Positions 1 to 5,589 are shown, counted from the first letter of the stretch. The stretch is DNA of 11,202 nucleotides from Bacillota bacterium (GCA_023429685.1 JAEZDF010000082.1:1-11202); one strand, 5' to 3'. Notes: generated by a model from the letters alone, not told the origin. Numbers and translations are program-made.

Positions 1-433
1 TGCCCCACTGCCCCGCGCCCGTTTCGGTGGTCAGGCTCTTGATGCCCTGCTGCTTTGCGTAGTACACCTGCGCCACCGCGCTGTTGAGCTTATGGCTGCC
101 GGAGGTGTTGTTGCCCTCGAACTTGTAATAGATCTTCGCAGGGGTGCCCAGCTCCTTTTCGAGATTATACGCGCGCACCAGCGGAGCGGGGCGGTAGGTA
201 CGGTAAAAATCGCGTACTTCTTCGGGTATCTCGATGTAGCGGTCGGTTTCGTTTAGCTCCTGATTTACAAGCTCCTCGCAGAATACGGGCAATAGATCCT
301 CGCGCTTTGCGGGCTGCATCGTACCCGGATGGATAAACGGGTCGTGCTGCTCCTTCATATCGGCGCGGACATTATACCAGTATTTCGGCATCTCGGTTTC
401 GCTTAGATAGGTTCTGTACGGAATGGTTGCCAT
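1..433 (-). CDS. TrpB2-type tryptophan synthase beta chain, N-terminal part (runs off window)
   Basis: PLP enzyme that condenses indole with serine to give tryptophan in the cytoplasm. The 144 visible residues begin MATIPYRTYLSETEMPKYWY. They include RPAPLVRAYNLEKELGTPAK (about residues 81-100), the PLP-lysine segment EGNNTSGSHKLNSA with the predicted Schiff-base lysine at K115, and the ending TTETGAGQWG. The HKxN and ETGAGQWG motifs are typical of TrpB, and the long N-terminal extension with YYKFEGNN points to the TrpB2 branch rather than the TrpA-partnered TrpB1. The ATG is preceded by AAAAAAGGAGA at a good distance, so the start is secure. The Trp-specific T-box leader upstream independently supports the function. 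The C-terminal two thirds lie outside the window. TrpB2 proteins often act without TrpA and may salvage indole; no other trp gene is visible here. Confidence 0.93.
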   Translation of the reverse strand, partial: MATIPYRTYLSETEMPKYWYNVRADMKEQHDPFIHPGTMQPAKREDLLPVFCEELVNQELNETDRYIEIPEEVRDFYRTYRPAPLVRAYNLEKELGTPAKIYYKFEGNNTSGSHKLNSAVAQVYYAKQQGIKSLTTETGAGQWG

Positions 434-500
434 GGTAGTTCAGTCTCCTTTTTTATATTGATTAACGGCTTAAAGTGCGGGTTTGTTGTGGCGATACAAC

Positions 501-538
501 AAAAAAACCCTTGCCCCTGAATTAACAGGGACAAGAGT
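501..538 (-). terminator. Intrinsic terminator of the T-box leader
   Basis: On the minus strand the stem is ACTCTTGTCCCTG paired with CAGGGGCAAGGGT: 13 pairs including two G-U, with loop TTAATT. A run of seven or more T follows directly. It lies just after the T-box core and about 68 bp before the trpB2 start, as expected for a terminator that charged tRNA allows to form. Confidence 0.93.
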
Positions 539-797
539 TTATACTCCTGCGGTACCACCCACATTGGCTTAAAAAAGCCCGCTTGCTCCGCGCACCGTCA
601 TGCGCGCTTCCTTGGTAACGGGCGAAGCTCCCGTTGGCTACTACTCGGCTGCGCTTGTAACGCTTCACCTTTCGGCCACCCTCATAAGTCCATTCAGCAA
701 AATCATGCGGCGCCGCACTCGCACCAACCGGCGGCTCTCTGTACCCGTTGAACAATGCCTACTCTTCTTAATCATCGGTTTACAATATCTGTGTTTG
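501..797 (-). promoter_or_regulatory. T-box riboswitch, tryptophan-specific, upstream of trpB2
   Basis: A leader RNA that reads uncharged tRNA and controls termination ahead of the tryptophan synthase gene. Read on the minus strand it has the Stem I signature GAAGAGTA (about 765-758), an AGAGAGCC element, and the distal GGTTGGTGCGAG motif. The specifier loop GAATGGACT carries TGG (Trp) at 692-690. A Stem III-like hairpin AACGGG...CCCGTT lies at 617-635, and the T-box core GGGTGGTACCGC at 549-560. An intrinsic terminator follows at once, then trpB2. Specifier codon, T-box core, terminator and target enzyme all agree. One detail is less usual: the variable base after TGG in the T-box core is T, where a C would pair perfectly with the G73 discriminator typical of bacterial tRNA-Trp. 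The 5' boundary is estimated from the promoter. Confidence 0.94.
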
Positions 798-804
798 TGA
801 GTTC

Positions 805-834
805 ATGATAGCACATCGGTAAAGCGTTTGTCAA
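805..834 (-). promoter_or_regulatory. Sigma-A-type promoter for the T-box/trpB2 transcript
   Basis: On the minus strand there is TTGACA (834-829), an 18-bp spacer and TATCAT (810-805). The -35 box is perfect and the -10 box matches 5 of 6. Transcription would begin near 797, about 30 nt before the T-box Stem I signature, which is the right geometry. Confidence 0.82.
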
Positions 835-853
835 CCACAAAAGTTTAATTGGT

Positions 854-1693
854 TTACACAACCTCCTGCACAGGGGGTTGCGGCAGAGGATGGGGCGCAC
901 GAACCGCCCGCACCACCGTAAAGATGCCCGCCGCGGCAAGACACAGGTATGCCACTAGTATTACAACTGTCTCGGCTGCCCCGCCATCCCAAACAGCACT
1001 AGGGGAAAACGGCAGCAGCTCGGCATAATCAAACACAAAGTTAAAGAGCGCGTGAACCGCAACCGAAAACACAAGCCCGCCGGTTCGCAGTACCGCCGCC
1101 GAAAGCAGTATGCCAATCAGGGTGCTGTACCCCACCTGTCCCAACACCTCAAACACGGCAGCGGGATTTCCGGCAAGGTTAATCAGGTGCACCAGCCCGA
1201 ATAATACGCCCGAAACGACGACAGCACCGAGTTTGCCGCATCGTTTCTGCTCCCACCCTTTTAGCAGCGCGCAAAATACCACGCCGCGAAACACAAGCTC
1301 CTCGAGTATTGAAGTTATGGCGCAATTAAGCCCCACAGCAACGGTAGTAAGCGGGTTTTGCACGGCAAATAACCACGACCGCGCATCAAACAGGTGCGGT
1401 ACCGACAGATTGATGACCACAAGGCTTACACAAGCCGCGACAAGCACCCCGTCAAGCCGAACGCGAAGCAGGGGCGGTATTAGCCTTGTCTTCCACGCTA
1501 CCCATCCAAACACCGCCGCAACAAGCAGGCGTTTTGCAACGCGAACCGCATAATAAAGCAGGCTGCCGTCTGCAAGGTCCGCAAGCGGTGACAACAGCAT
1601 GCCAACCACCAGTGCAAGCCCAATAAACAAAGCCGTCATACCCGCCACAAACAGCAGCGGTCTTTTTTGATAAAACGCTAATTTTTGTGTCAT
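854..1693 (-). CDS. CPBP-family intramembrane metalloprotease (Abi/Rce1-like)
   Basis: A polytopic membrane protein of 279 residues, strongly hydrophobic through most of its length, with several membrane segments beginning near residue 11. The diagnostic motifs are all present: EELVFRG (E131, E132, R136), FGLVHLIN (F165, H169) and HALFNFV (H214, N218). These are the glutamate and histidine residues thought to form the metal/catalytic centre of the CPBP family, related to eukaryotic Rce1. Substrates are not predictable from sequence; relatives process prenylated or lipidated peptides, give bacteriocin self-immunity, or have no known role. No bacteriocin gene is nearby. The ATG follows AAAGGATG at a usable distance. 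The C-terminal tail, rich in Pro and Val after the last membrane segment, is not conserved. It is separated from the upstream gene by a terminator, so it is probably transcribed alone, but I could not find a convincing promoter. Confidence 0.88.
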   Translation of the reverse strand: MTQKLAFYQKRPLLFVAGMTALFIGLALVVGMLLSPLADLADGSLLYYAVRVAKRLLVAAVFGWVAWKTRLIPPLLRVRLDGVLVAACVSLVVINLSVPHLFDARSWLFAVQNPLTTVAVGLNCAITSILEELVFRGVVFCALLKGWEQKRCGKLGAVVVSGVLFGLVHLINLAGNPAAVFEVLGQVGYSTLIGILLSAAVLRTGGLVFSVAVHALFNFVFDYAELLPFSPSAVWDGGAAETVVILVAYLCLAAAGIFTVVRAVRAPHPLPQPPVQEVV

Positions 1694-1798
1694 CGTATCA
1701 TCCTTTCGGTGCCAAACTAAAGGTCTCGCCTATTGAAACGAGGCACTGCCTTGTGCTGCTTCAAACTGCACTGGCATACTAACCCTTCTTTGCACATC

Positions 1799-1827
1799 AA
1801 AAAACGGGAAGCATCACTGCTCCCCGT
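1799..1827 (-). terminator. Intrinsic terminator downstream of the small membrane protein gene
   Basis: On the minus strand ACGGGGAGCA pairs with TGCTTCCCGT (10 pairs, one G-U, loop GTGA), followed by TTTTTT. It lies 40 bp after the stop of the gene at 1868-2248 and separates it from the protease gene. Confidence 0.88.
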
Positions 1828-1867
1828 CATCTACTTTGCAAAAAACTGATTCGATATCCGTCGGCTC

Positions 1868-2248
1868 TTATCTGCCCGCCTTGGTTGTTCGCCTTGTTAT
1901 GATGTCGGCGGCAATGCCGATTGCCTTACACAAAAGATACACTCCGCCCCAGATAATCCACGCGTTGTTTGTTCCGCCGCCGCCTTGGTCAACGCCCTGC
2001 GTAAAAGTCATCATCGCGATGCCAAACGCCAAAGGGTAACCCAGTGCCGCCGCCAATGCCAAAAACCGAAACCCCGCAGCGGATGCAATCAACAGCACAA
2101 CAAGGCCCACTATCGCAAGCATATTCGGCCACTGCTTCATGCCGTGCAGGTCAAACAGAGCATATCGGCACAGCCAGTACCCGATGGCAAGACCAGCGGC
2201 GGTGCATGCGCCCCAAATAGTTCTGCCCATTTGTTTGCCTTTGTTCAT
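1868..2248 (-). CDS. Small multi-pass membrane protein of unknown function
   Basis: 126 residues starting MNKGKQMGRTIWGACTAAGL; I do not recognise the family. Three to four hydrophobic stretches are visible: one near residues 9-30, two around 42-80 split by a short loop (LAIVGLVVLLIASAAGF, then LALAAALGYPLAFGIAMM), and one near 98-116 (WIIWGGVYLLCKAIGIAADII). A glycine-rich loop (QGVDQGGGGTNN) precedes the last one, and the C-terminus is basic (TRRTTKAGR). The start was chosen because GGGAGG lies 9-10 nt upstream of this ATG; the open frame continues 21 bp further to a TTG, which would place the ribosome binding site inside the gene. An intrinsic terminator follows. Upstream is the repeat island, with no clear promoter. 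I see no motif that suggests an activity. Confidence 0.75.
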   Translation of the reverse strand: MNKGKQMGRTIWGACTAAGLAIGYWLCRYALFDLHGMKQWPNMLAIVGLVVLLIASAAGFRFLALAAALGYPLAFGIAMMTFTQGVDQGGGGTNNAWIIWGGVYLLCKAIGIAADIITRRTTKAGR

Positions 2249-2386
2249 CCGTTGTTTCCTCCCGCCCAAACGTATTCTTCTGTTTTATTAGTGGCAGGGT
2301 ATTGGTGTTTTGCTGCTGTTTGTTTTTACAGGGCTAGGTGGGCAGCCGCCCGACCGACGTATAGATGCTAATACCTGTTGTAAGGC

Positions 2387-2416
2387 GACGGAGCAACGAG
2401 GGCGTCGCTCCCTACG
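2387..2416 (-). repeat. CGTAGG palindrome, type A copy 1
   Basis: On the plus strand this is GACGGAGCAACGAGGG followed by CGTCGCTCCCTACG. It forms a 9-bp stem (2390-2398 with 2403-2411) with one mismatch and an AGGG loop. It matches the copy at 2734-2763 at 29 of 30 positions; the single difference (A for G) lies in the stem. Read on the minus strand it begins CGTAGGGAGC. Confidence 0.85.
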
Positions 2417-2458
2417 GTTTGGTTTTGATAATAAGCGCAAAACTGAAGATTGGCGATG

Positions 2459-2482
2459 CGTAGGGGCGCGCATTGCGCGTCC
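2459..2482 (+). repeat. CGTAGG palindrome, type B
   Basis: CGTAG followed by an 8-bp stem GGGCGCGC / GCGCGTCC (one G-T pair) around an ATT loop. It shares the CGTAGGGG edge with elements C and D but has a different stem core. Confidence 0.72.
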
Positions 2483-2519
2483 GCGGCGTCCCGCAACGTT
2501 GATAATTGGATGAAAATAC

Positions 2520-2563
2520 GGGCGATTGCTAATGCGAAGCTTGCTTCGCTATTCGCCCCTACG
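2520..2563 (-). repeat. CGTAGG palindrome, type D with a 20-bp hairpin nested inside (element C)
   Basis: The left part, 2520-2533, and the right part, 2554-2563, together match the intact type D copy at 2791 with one mismatch, once the 20 bp at 2534-2553 are removed. The intervening segment is the small hairpin E1. The arrangement is what insertion of one repeat into another would produce. Confidence 0.8.
2531..2553. repeat. Small hairpin repeat E1
   Basis: AAT, then a 7-bp stem GCGAAGC / GCTTCGC around TT, then TATT. It sits inside the type D palindrome. Confidence 0.75.
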
Positions 2564-2610
2564 GATGATTTTTATTATACGCAGAAAACCAGAAAACTAA
2601 AGGTCTTCAA

Positions 2611-2634
2611 AATGCCAAGCTTTAGCTTGGCTAT
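2611..2634. repeat. Small hairpin repeat E2
   Basis: AAT, stem GCCAAGC / GCTTGGC around TTTA, then TAT. Compared with E1, one stem pair is changed on both sides (G-C to C-G), so pairing is kept. It is followed at once by E3. Confidence 0.75.
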
Positions 2635-2662
2635 GCGAAGGCTTGCTTCGCGATGCGATGCG
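2635..2662. repeat. Small hairpin repeat E3 with tandem GATGC
   Basis: A 6-bp stem GCGAAG / CTTCGC around GCTTG, preceded by TAT and followed by GATGCGATGC. Its last bases overlap the CGTAGG edge of the next palindrome, so the two types sit end to end. Confidence 0.65.
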
Positions 2663-2685
2663 TAGGGAACGGTCTTGACCGTTCC
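2661..2685 (+). repeat. CGTAGG palindrome, type F
   Basis: CGTAG followed by a perfect 9-bp stem GGAACGGTC / GACCGTTCC around TT. The same edge as types A, B and D, with an unrelated stem sequence. Confidence 0.8.
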
Positions 2686-2733
2686 GCCCTCCGCGTGGGC
2701 ATCAATTAAACCGCCTGTTTAAAACTGGTCAGG

Positions 2734-2763
2734 GACGGAGCGACGAGGGCGTCGCTCCCTACG
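2734..2763 (-). repeat. CGTAGG palindrome, type A copy 2
   Basis: A perfect 9-bp stem GGAGCGACG / CGTCGCTCC (2737-2745 with 2750-2758) around AGGG, then CTACG. 29 of 30 positions match copy 1 at 2387. Confidence 0.87.
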
Positions 2764-2790
2764 ACGTGATTTAGATAGAGTGGTAAATTC

Positions 2791-2814
2791 GGGCGATTGG
2801 TAATCGCCCCTACG
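2791..2814 (-). repeat. CGTAGG palindrome, type D, intact copy
   Basis: On the plus strand GGGCGATTGGTAATCGCCC then CTACG: an 8-bp stem around GGT. It serves as the uninterrupted reference for element C at 2520. Confidence 0.83.
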
Positions 2815-2851
2815 GCATGGTTTAGACAAGGCGAAACCCGAAGGTTTTTTT

Positions 2852-2881
2852 AATGCGAACCTTCGGTTCGCTATGCTATGC
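2852..2881. repeat. Small hairpin repeat E4 with tandem TATGC, reaching into the lipoprotein gene
   Basis: AAT, stem GCGAACC / GGTTCGC around TTC, then TATGCTATGC. Relative to E1 a different stem pair is changed on both sides. The second TATGC contains the complement of the stop codon of the neighbouring lipoprotein gene (2876-2878), so repeat and gene overlap by about 6 bp. Confidence 0.75.
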
Positions 2882-3349
2882 ACCAACCAAAGCCACTGCT
2901 CGGTTGCCGGTTTTGGCGTTCTCCAGTGCCGCCGAAATCAGCGACGAAAAGTTCCAGCCCGACACCGAAGCCCCTGCAACCGCGTCTATCTGGTTTGGCG
3001 ACTGTGAACGTATCAGTGACGCGGCATAGGTACGGGTATAACGGGTGGGGTAGGTGCCCTTGGCGGCGTTCATCCGTCGCATGTACGACATATCCCATGC
3101 CTTAATCAGCCCACTCGCGTTTTTGGCGTTAAACTCCACCGTCACAATCTCGCCGCCGCTTATGCCGATGGTCACGTATTCCTTCCAGCCCTTTTCGTCA
3201 AACTCCGCCATCTCGGCGGTATAGTAGCCGTCTTGCAGTGCGCTGCCCACCTGCTGGCAGGAGGATAAAAACAGCACCGTACACGCAAGCAATGCGAGAA
3301 TTACAACCATTAAGCCCAAGCGGCGGTCAGTGTGTGTGAAACGCATCAT
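2876..3349 (-). CDS. FMN_bind-domain lipoprotein (PplA-like)
   Basis: 157 residues. A lipoprotein signal is visible: basic RR at 9-10, a hydrophobic stretch from 11, and lipobox LSSC with C31 as likely lipidated residue (LLAC at C23 is an alternative). The mature part fits the FMN_bind family found in extracytoplasmic electron-transfer proteins such as PplA. It starts DGYYTAEMAEFDEKGW (40-55), continues ISGGEIVTVEFNAKNASG, and ends with IDAVAGASVSG (121-131). In this family the C-terminal S/T-G-A-T/S segment receives FMN covalently from ApbE; here the segment reads A-G-A-S, so S128 would be the acceptor. No apbE gene is in the window. The gene starts 3 bp after the chemoreceptor stop, with GGGGGAG as ribosome binding site, so it is translationally coupled. 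Two ATG codons are adjacent; either could start. The stop codon lies in a palindromic repeat. FMN binding is inferred, not shown. Confidence 0.86.
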   Translation of the reverse strand: MMRFTHTDRRLGLMVVILALLACTVLFLSSCQQVGSALQDGYYTAEMAEFDEKGWKEYVTIGISGGEIVTVEFNAKNASGLIKAWDMSYMRRMNAAKGTYPTRYTRTYAASLIRSQSPNQIDAVAGASVSGWNFSSLISAALENAKTGNRAVALVGA

Positions 3350-3352
3350 GGC

Positions 3353-5350
3353 TTAAACTCCCCCTTTCGCGTTGCGGCCGCTTCGCAGCTTAAACCGCGC
3401 CGCCATATCCGCTAGCTCCTGCGAGTACGCCGAAAGCTCCTCGCTCAGCACCGCCGATTCACGGCTTGCGTCAAGGTTGTGCCTAGCAAGATCCGATATC
3501 TGCGAGATGTCGCCCGACACATGCTCAAGCGCCTCTTTTTCACTGCGAACCGACGCAACCAGTTCCTCGGTAATCTCCGAGATCCTGCCCGAAATCCCCG
3601 CAATCTGCTCCATAAACTCCGCCGTCAGCTTTGCAAACTTTACACCATCCGCAACCGCGGCGGTGGAATGTGCAATCATCTCGGCGGTTTGCTGCGAGGA
3701 CTGTGCGCTCTTTGCCGCAAGCTCGCGTACCTCCATCGCCACCACGGCAAAGCCCTTGCCTGCCGCGCCCGCACGTGCCGCCTCCACACCTGCGTTCAGT
3801 GCGAGGATGTTGGTCTGGAACGCGATGTCCTCCATCAGCTTTGTAATCTTAGTAATCTCGTCCGCGTTGTTGCGAATGCGCTCCATCGCCTCTAGGGTGT
3901 TATTCATCTGCTCGCTGCCCTGAGAAACGCGGTTTACAATCTCCCCGGTCAGGGTACGGGCGGTCTCTACGTTGTCGTTTACTACGCCGATGTCCGACGC
4001 TATACGCTCGGTCTCGGTCACAAGGCGCGATACCGCCTCGCTCTGCTGCTCGGAGGATTCATGCACAATCTGCGCACTGGTAGAAACCTCCCGCGCGCCC
4101 TGTTCTATCAGCGTCGCTGACTGCCTAAGGTTTGCGAGTATCTCGTTTAAAAAGTCGATGATGCTGTTGAGCGAGTCCTTCATCACCACAAAGTCGCCCG
4201 AAAACTGGCCGTGTACCTGAATGTTAAGGTTCGAGTCAGAAAGCGATGTGAGTGCCTCGCGCAGCTTGAATATGTAGCCGCTTACGTCGCTTATGGTGTC
4301 GCGCAGGGCTACCGACAGCGTGTGCGCTTCGTCCTTTGTATTGCTAATCTCAACCGGGGTGGAAAGGTCGCCCCGGGCGAGCCCTTGAATGCGGTTGGTA
4401 ACGGAGGAAAGCGAACGGGATATCTCGTTTGAAAAGCGTGTGATGAACAAAATGGCAAGCGCTATAAGCACCCCGACAATCAAGATGCTGTACAGGATGG
4501 CGCGGTTTGTCGTTGCGGCAAACTCCGACTTTGGCACCAGAATTGCAAGGCTCCAGTTCACGCCGCGCACCGGCGCATATGCCACATAGTTCTGCCTGCC
4601 GCCTACGGAAATCTGCGCAACGCCGATTTCCCCCGCCTTGATGTTCTGGGATAGGGTGTGCATTGCGGTGTCGGCGGTATACAGCGTTTCGATGGTATGC
4701 CCGTCAACCACCACATCGGTGTCTTCGTGAGCGATTATTTTGCCGGCTTGGTTAATAACTAGTGCATATCCGCTGTGCCCAATGTGGATGTTGGACAGCA
4801 CATCGTTGAGCAGGTCGTAGCGGTATGCGCCCGCAAGGTAGTACGCAACCTCCCCGTCCTGAAAAACGGGGATGCCCACCGCAACCGTAAGGTCGTCGCC
4901 ATTTACCGCGGTGTCGTCAATTACGAGGTTGCTCGTTGATTTTAGCATCTGATACAGGTAGCCGTCCTTTATCGCTGATGGACTATCCGCATACCCGGTA
5001 TACAGGCTGCCGTCTGGGTGATACAGTCCCAGCCACACAAACTCAATGCCCGATGCCGCCTGCACAAGCTGCTCCTGCTTTTGCTCGCGGGTGGTTTGAG
5101 GCGAAGTGATGGTATCGTTGTCTGCCAGCATAAAGATGCGGTCGCCCAGCAGATGCAGGTTGCCCTCCACGCTCTGTGCGGCAATCTTCGCAAACGGTTC
5201 CAGCGTACTTTTTAGCACCGTATCGGTTAGGGTGTTTGCCGTCACGGCAAGGATTCCCGTCATTACGACAGCGAGCAGCAGGGTAACGACTACAGTGTTC
5301 AAAATAATCTTGCTTTTAATGCTTTTCAAACGGACAATCCCTTCCTTCAT
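3353..5350 (-). CDS. Methyl-accepting chemotaxis protein with double-Cache-type sensor
   Basis: Transmembrane chemoreceptor of up to 665 residues. Layout: membrane segment about 14-37; extracytoplasmic dCache-like sensor about 45-280, with Cache-like blocks at VWLGLYHPDGSLYTGY and GYALVINQAGKIIAHED; second membrane segment 284-304; HAMP about 305-360; long coiled-coil signalling domain about 400-655. The hairpin tip that binds CheA/CheW is well conserved (EDIAFQTNILALNAGVEAAR, then AGKGFAVVAMEVRELAAKS). I do not see the conserved amino-acid-binding pattern of amino-acid Cache receptors, so the ligand is unknown. The C-terminus lacks a CheR-tethering pentapeptide. Start: the ATG at 5350 has no ribosome binding site; a TTG at 5329, preceded by AAGGAAGGG, would give MKSIKSKIIL, a typical chemoreceptor start, and may be the true one. 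First gene of a unit with the FMN_bind lipoprotein; promoter and Fur-like box are upstream. Confidence 0.95.
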   Translation of the reverse strand: MKEGIVRLKSIKSKIILNTVVVTLLLAVVMTGILAVTANTLTDTVLKSTLEPFAKIAAQSVEGNLHLLGDRIFMLADNDTITSPQTTREQKQEQLVQAASGIEFVWLGLYHPDGSLYTGYADSPSAIKDGYLYQMLKSTSNLVIDDTAVNGDDLTVAVGIPVFQDGEVAYYLAGAYRYDLLNDVLSNIHIGHSGYALVINQAGKIIAHEDTDVVVDGHTIETLYTADTAMHTLSQNIKAGEIGVAQISVGGRQNYVAYAPVRGVNWSLAILVPKSEFAATTNRAILYSILIVGVLIALAILFITRFSNEISRSLSSVTNRIQGLARGDLSTPVEISNTKDEAHTLSVALRDTISDVSGYIFKLREALTSLSDSNLNIQVHGQFSGDFVVMKDSLNSIIDFLNEILANLRQSATLIEQGAREVSTSAQIVHESSEQQSEAVSRLVTETERIASDIGVVNDNVETARTLTGEIVNRVSQGSEQMNNTLEAMERIRNNADEITKITKLMEDIAFQTNILALNAGVEAARAGAAGKGFAVVAMEVRELAAKSAQSSQQTAEMIAHSTAAVADGVKFAKLTAEFMEQIAGISGRISEITEELVASVRSEKEALEHVSGDISQISDLARHNLDASRESAVLSEELSAYSQELADMAARFKLRSGRNAKGGV

Positions 5351-5358
5351 TTAAAACA

Positions 5359-5374
5359 GCGGGCACATGCCCGC
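5359..5374 (-). promoter_or_regulatory. Short hairpin in the chemoreceptor 5' leader
   Basis: GCGGGCA / TGCCCGC, a perfect 7-bp stem with a 2-base spacer, followed by TGTTTTAA and then the ATG at 5350. It lies where a ribosome binding site would normally be for that ATG. It might be a weak attenuator or a structure that affects initiation; it could also be chance. Confidence 0.45.
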
Positions 5375-5397
5375 ATCGTTTTGTTCATTTCATTTAA

Positions 5398-5417
5398 TGA
5401 TAATGATTAACATTATT
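5398..5417. promoter_or_regulatory. Fur-box-like operator over the chemoreceptor promoter
   Basis: GATAATGATTAACATTATT (5399-5417) matches the classical 19-bp Fur box GATAATGATAATCATTATC at 16 positions. Read as the 7-1-7 form, TGATAAT-G-ATTAACA matches 14 of 15. It overlaps the -10 box at 5415-5420 by 3 bp and extends downstream, a position suited to repression. A Fur-family regulator (Fur, or related Zur/PerR) is the natural candidate, but AT-rich promoter DNA can give such matches by chance. Confidence 0.55.
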
Positions 5418-5442
5418 TTATCATAGAATATAGTGAAGTCAA
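5415..5442 (-). promoter_or_regulatory. Promoter of the chemoreceptor-lipoprotein unit
   Basis: On the minus strand TTGACT (5442-5437), a 16-bp spacer, TAAAAT (5420-5415). Both boxes match 5 of 6. The region around it is clearly AT-richer than the flanking genes. Confidence 0.75.
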
Positions 5443-5487
5443 TTGAAAATGCAGTCTATCATAATCGAAAATTGTTAAAATTATTGT

Positions 5488-5525
5488 AAACGCCGGATCT
5501 GTGCGTGTGCACAAACCCGGCGTTT
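5488..5525 (-). terminator. Hairpin terminator downstream of the GNAT gene
   Basis: AAACGCCGG / CCGGCGTTT, a 9-bp stem, with an inner TGTGC / GCACA stem around GTGT. On the minus strand it is followed by ACAATAATTTTAACAATTTT, T-rich but not an unbroken run. It ends the acetyltransferase transcript ahead of the chemoreceptor promoter. Confidence 0.72.
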
Positions 5526-5589
5526 GTGGTTATTCCCTATTCTGCAATCCAACACCCATCCTGTGGCGGGCAGGCAGAGGCTTCTTCGC

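Larger units (their letters stand above)
2270..2875. other. Gene-free island of short palindromic repeats
   Basis: About 600 bp between the small membrane gene and the FMN_bind lipoprotein gene with no credible coding sequence. It contains at least ten short imperfect palindromes, listed separately. One set starts CGTAGG and continues into stems of different sequence. The other is a small hairpin shaped AAT-stem-loop-stem-TAT. A stretch such as this is typical of non-autonomous REP/MITE-like repeats in intergenic DNA. No transposase is present in the window. The open frames here have no ribosome binding sites and read through palindromes, so I left them out. Confidence 0.75.

Noticed and set aside
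522..755. Minus-strand 77-codon open frame
   Set aside because: It lies wholly within the T-box leader, whose RNA motifs explain the sequence. No ribosome binding site is evident.
854..1693. Bacteriocin immunity role for the CPBP protein
   Set aside because: No bacteriocin precursor, leader peptide or transporter gene is visible nearby, so the family name alone does not justify the claim.
2387..2814. CRISPR array
   Set aside because: The repeats differ in sequence, length and orientation, spacing is irregular, and no cas gene is present. They are dispersed palindromes.
3372..3923. Plus-strand open frame of 183 codons inside the chemoreceptor gene
   Set aside because: Antisense shadow of a well-conserved gene. 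Its composition (Ser/Ala-rich) is that expected from the complementary strand, and it has no ribosome binding site.
3353..5350. Amino-acid-sensing assignment for the chemoreceptor
   Set aside because: I could not find the conserved Arg/Trp/Tyr/Asp pattern of amino-acid-binding Cache domains in the expected place, so no ligand was assigned.
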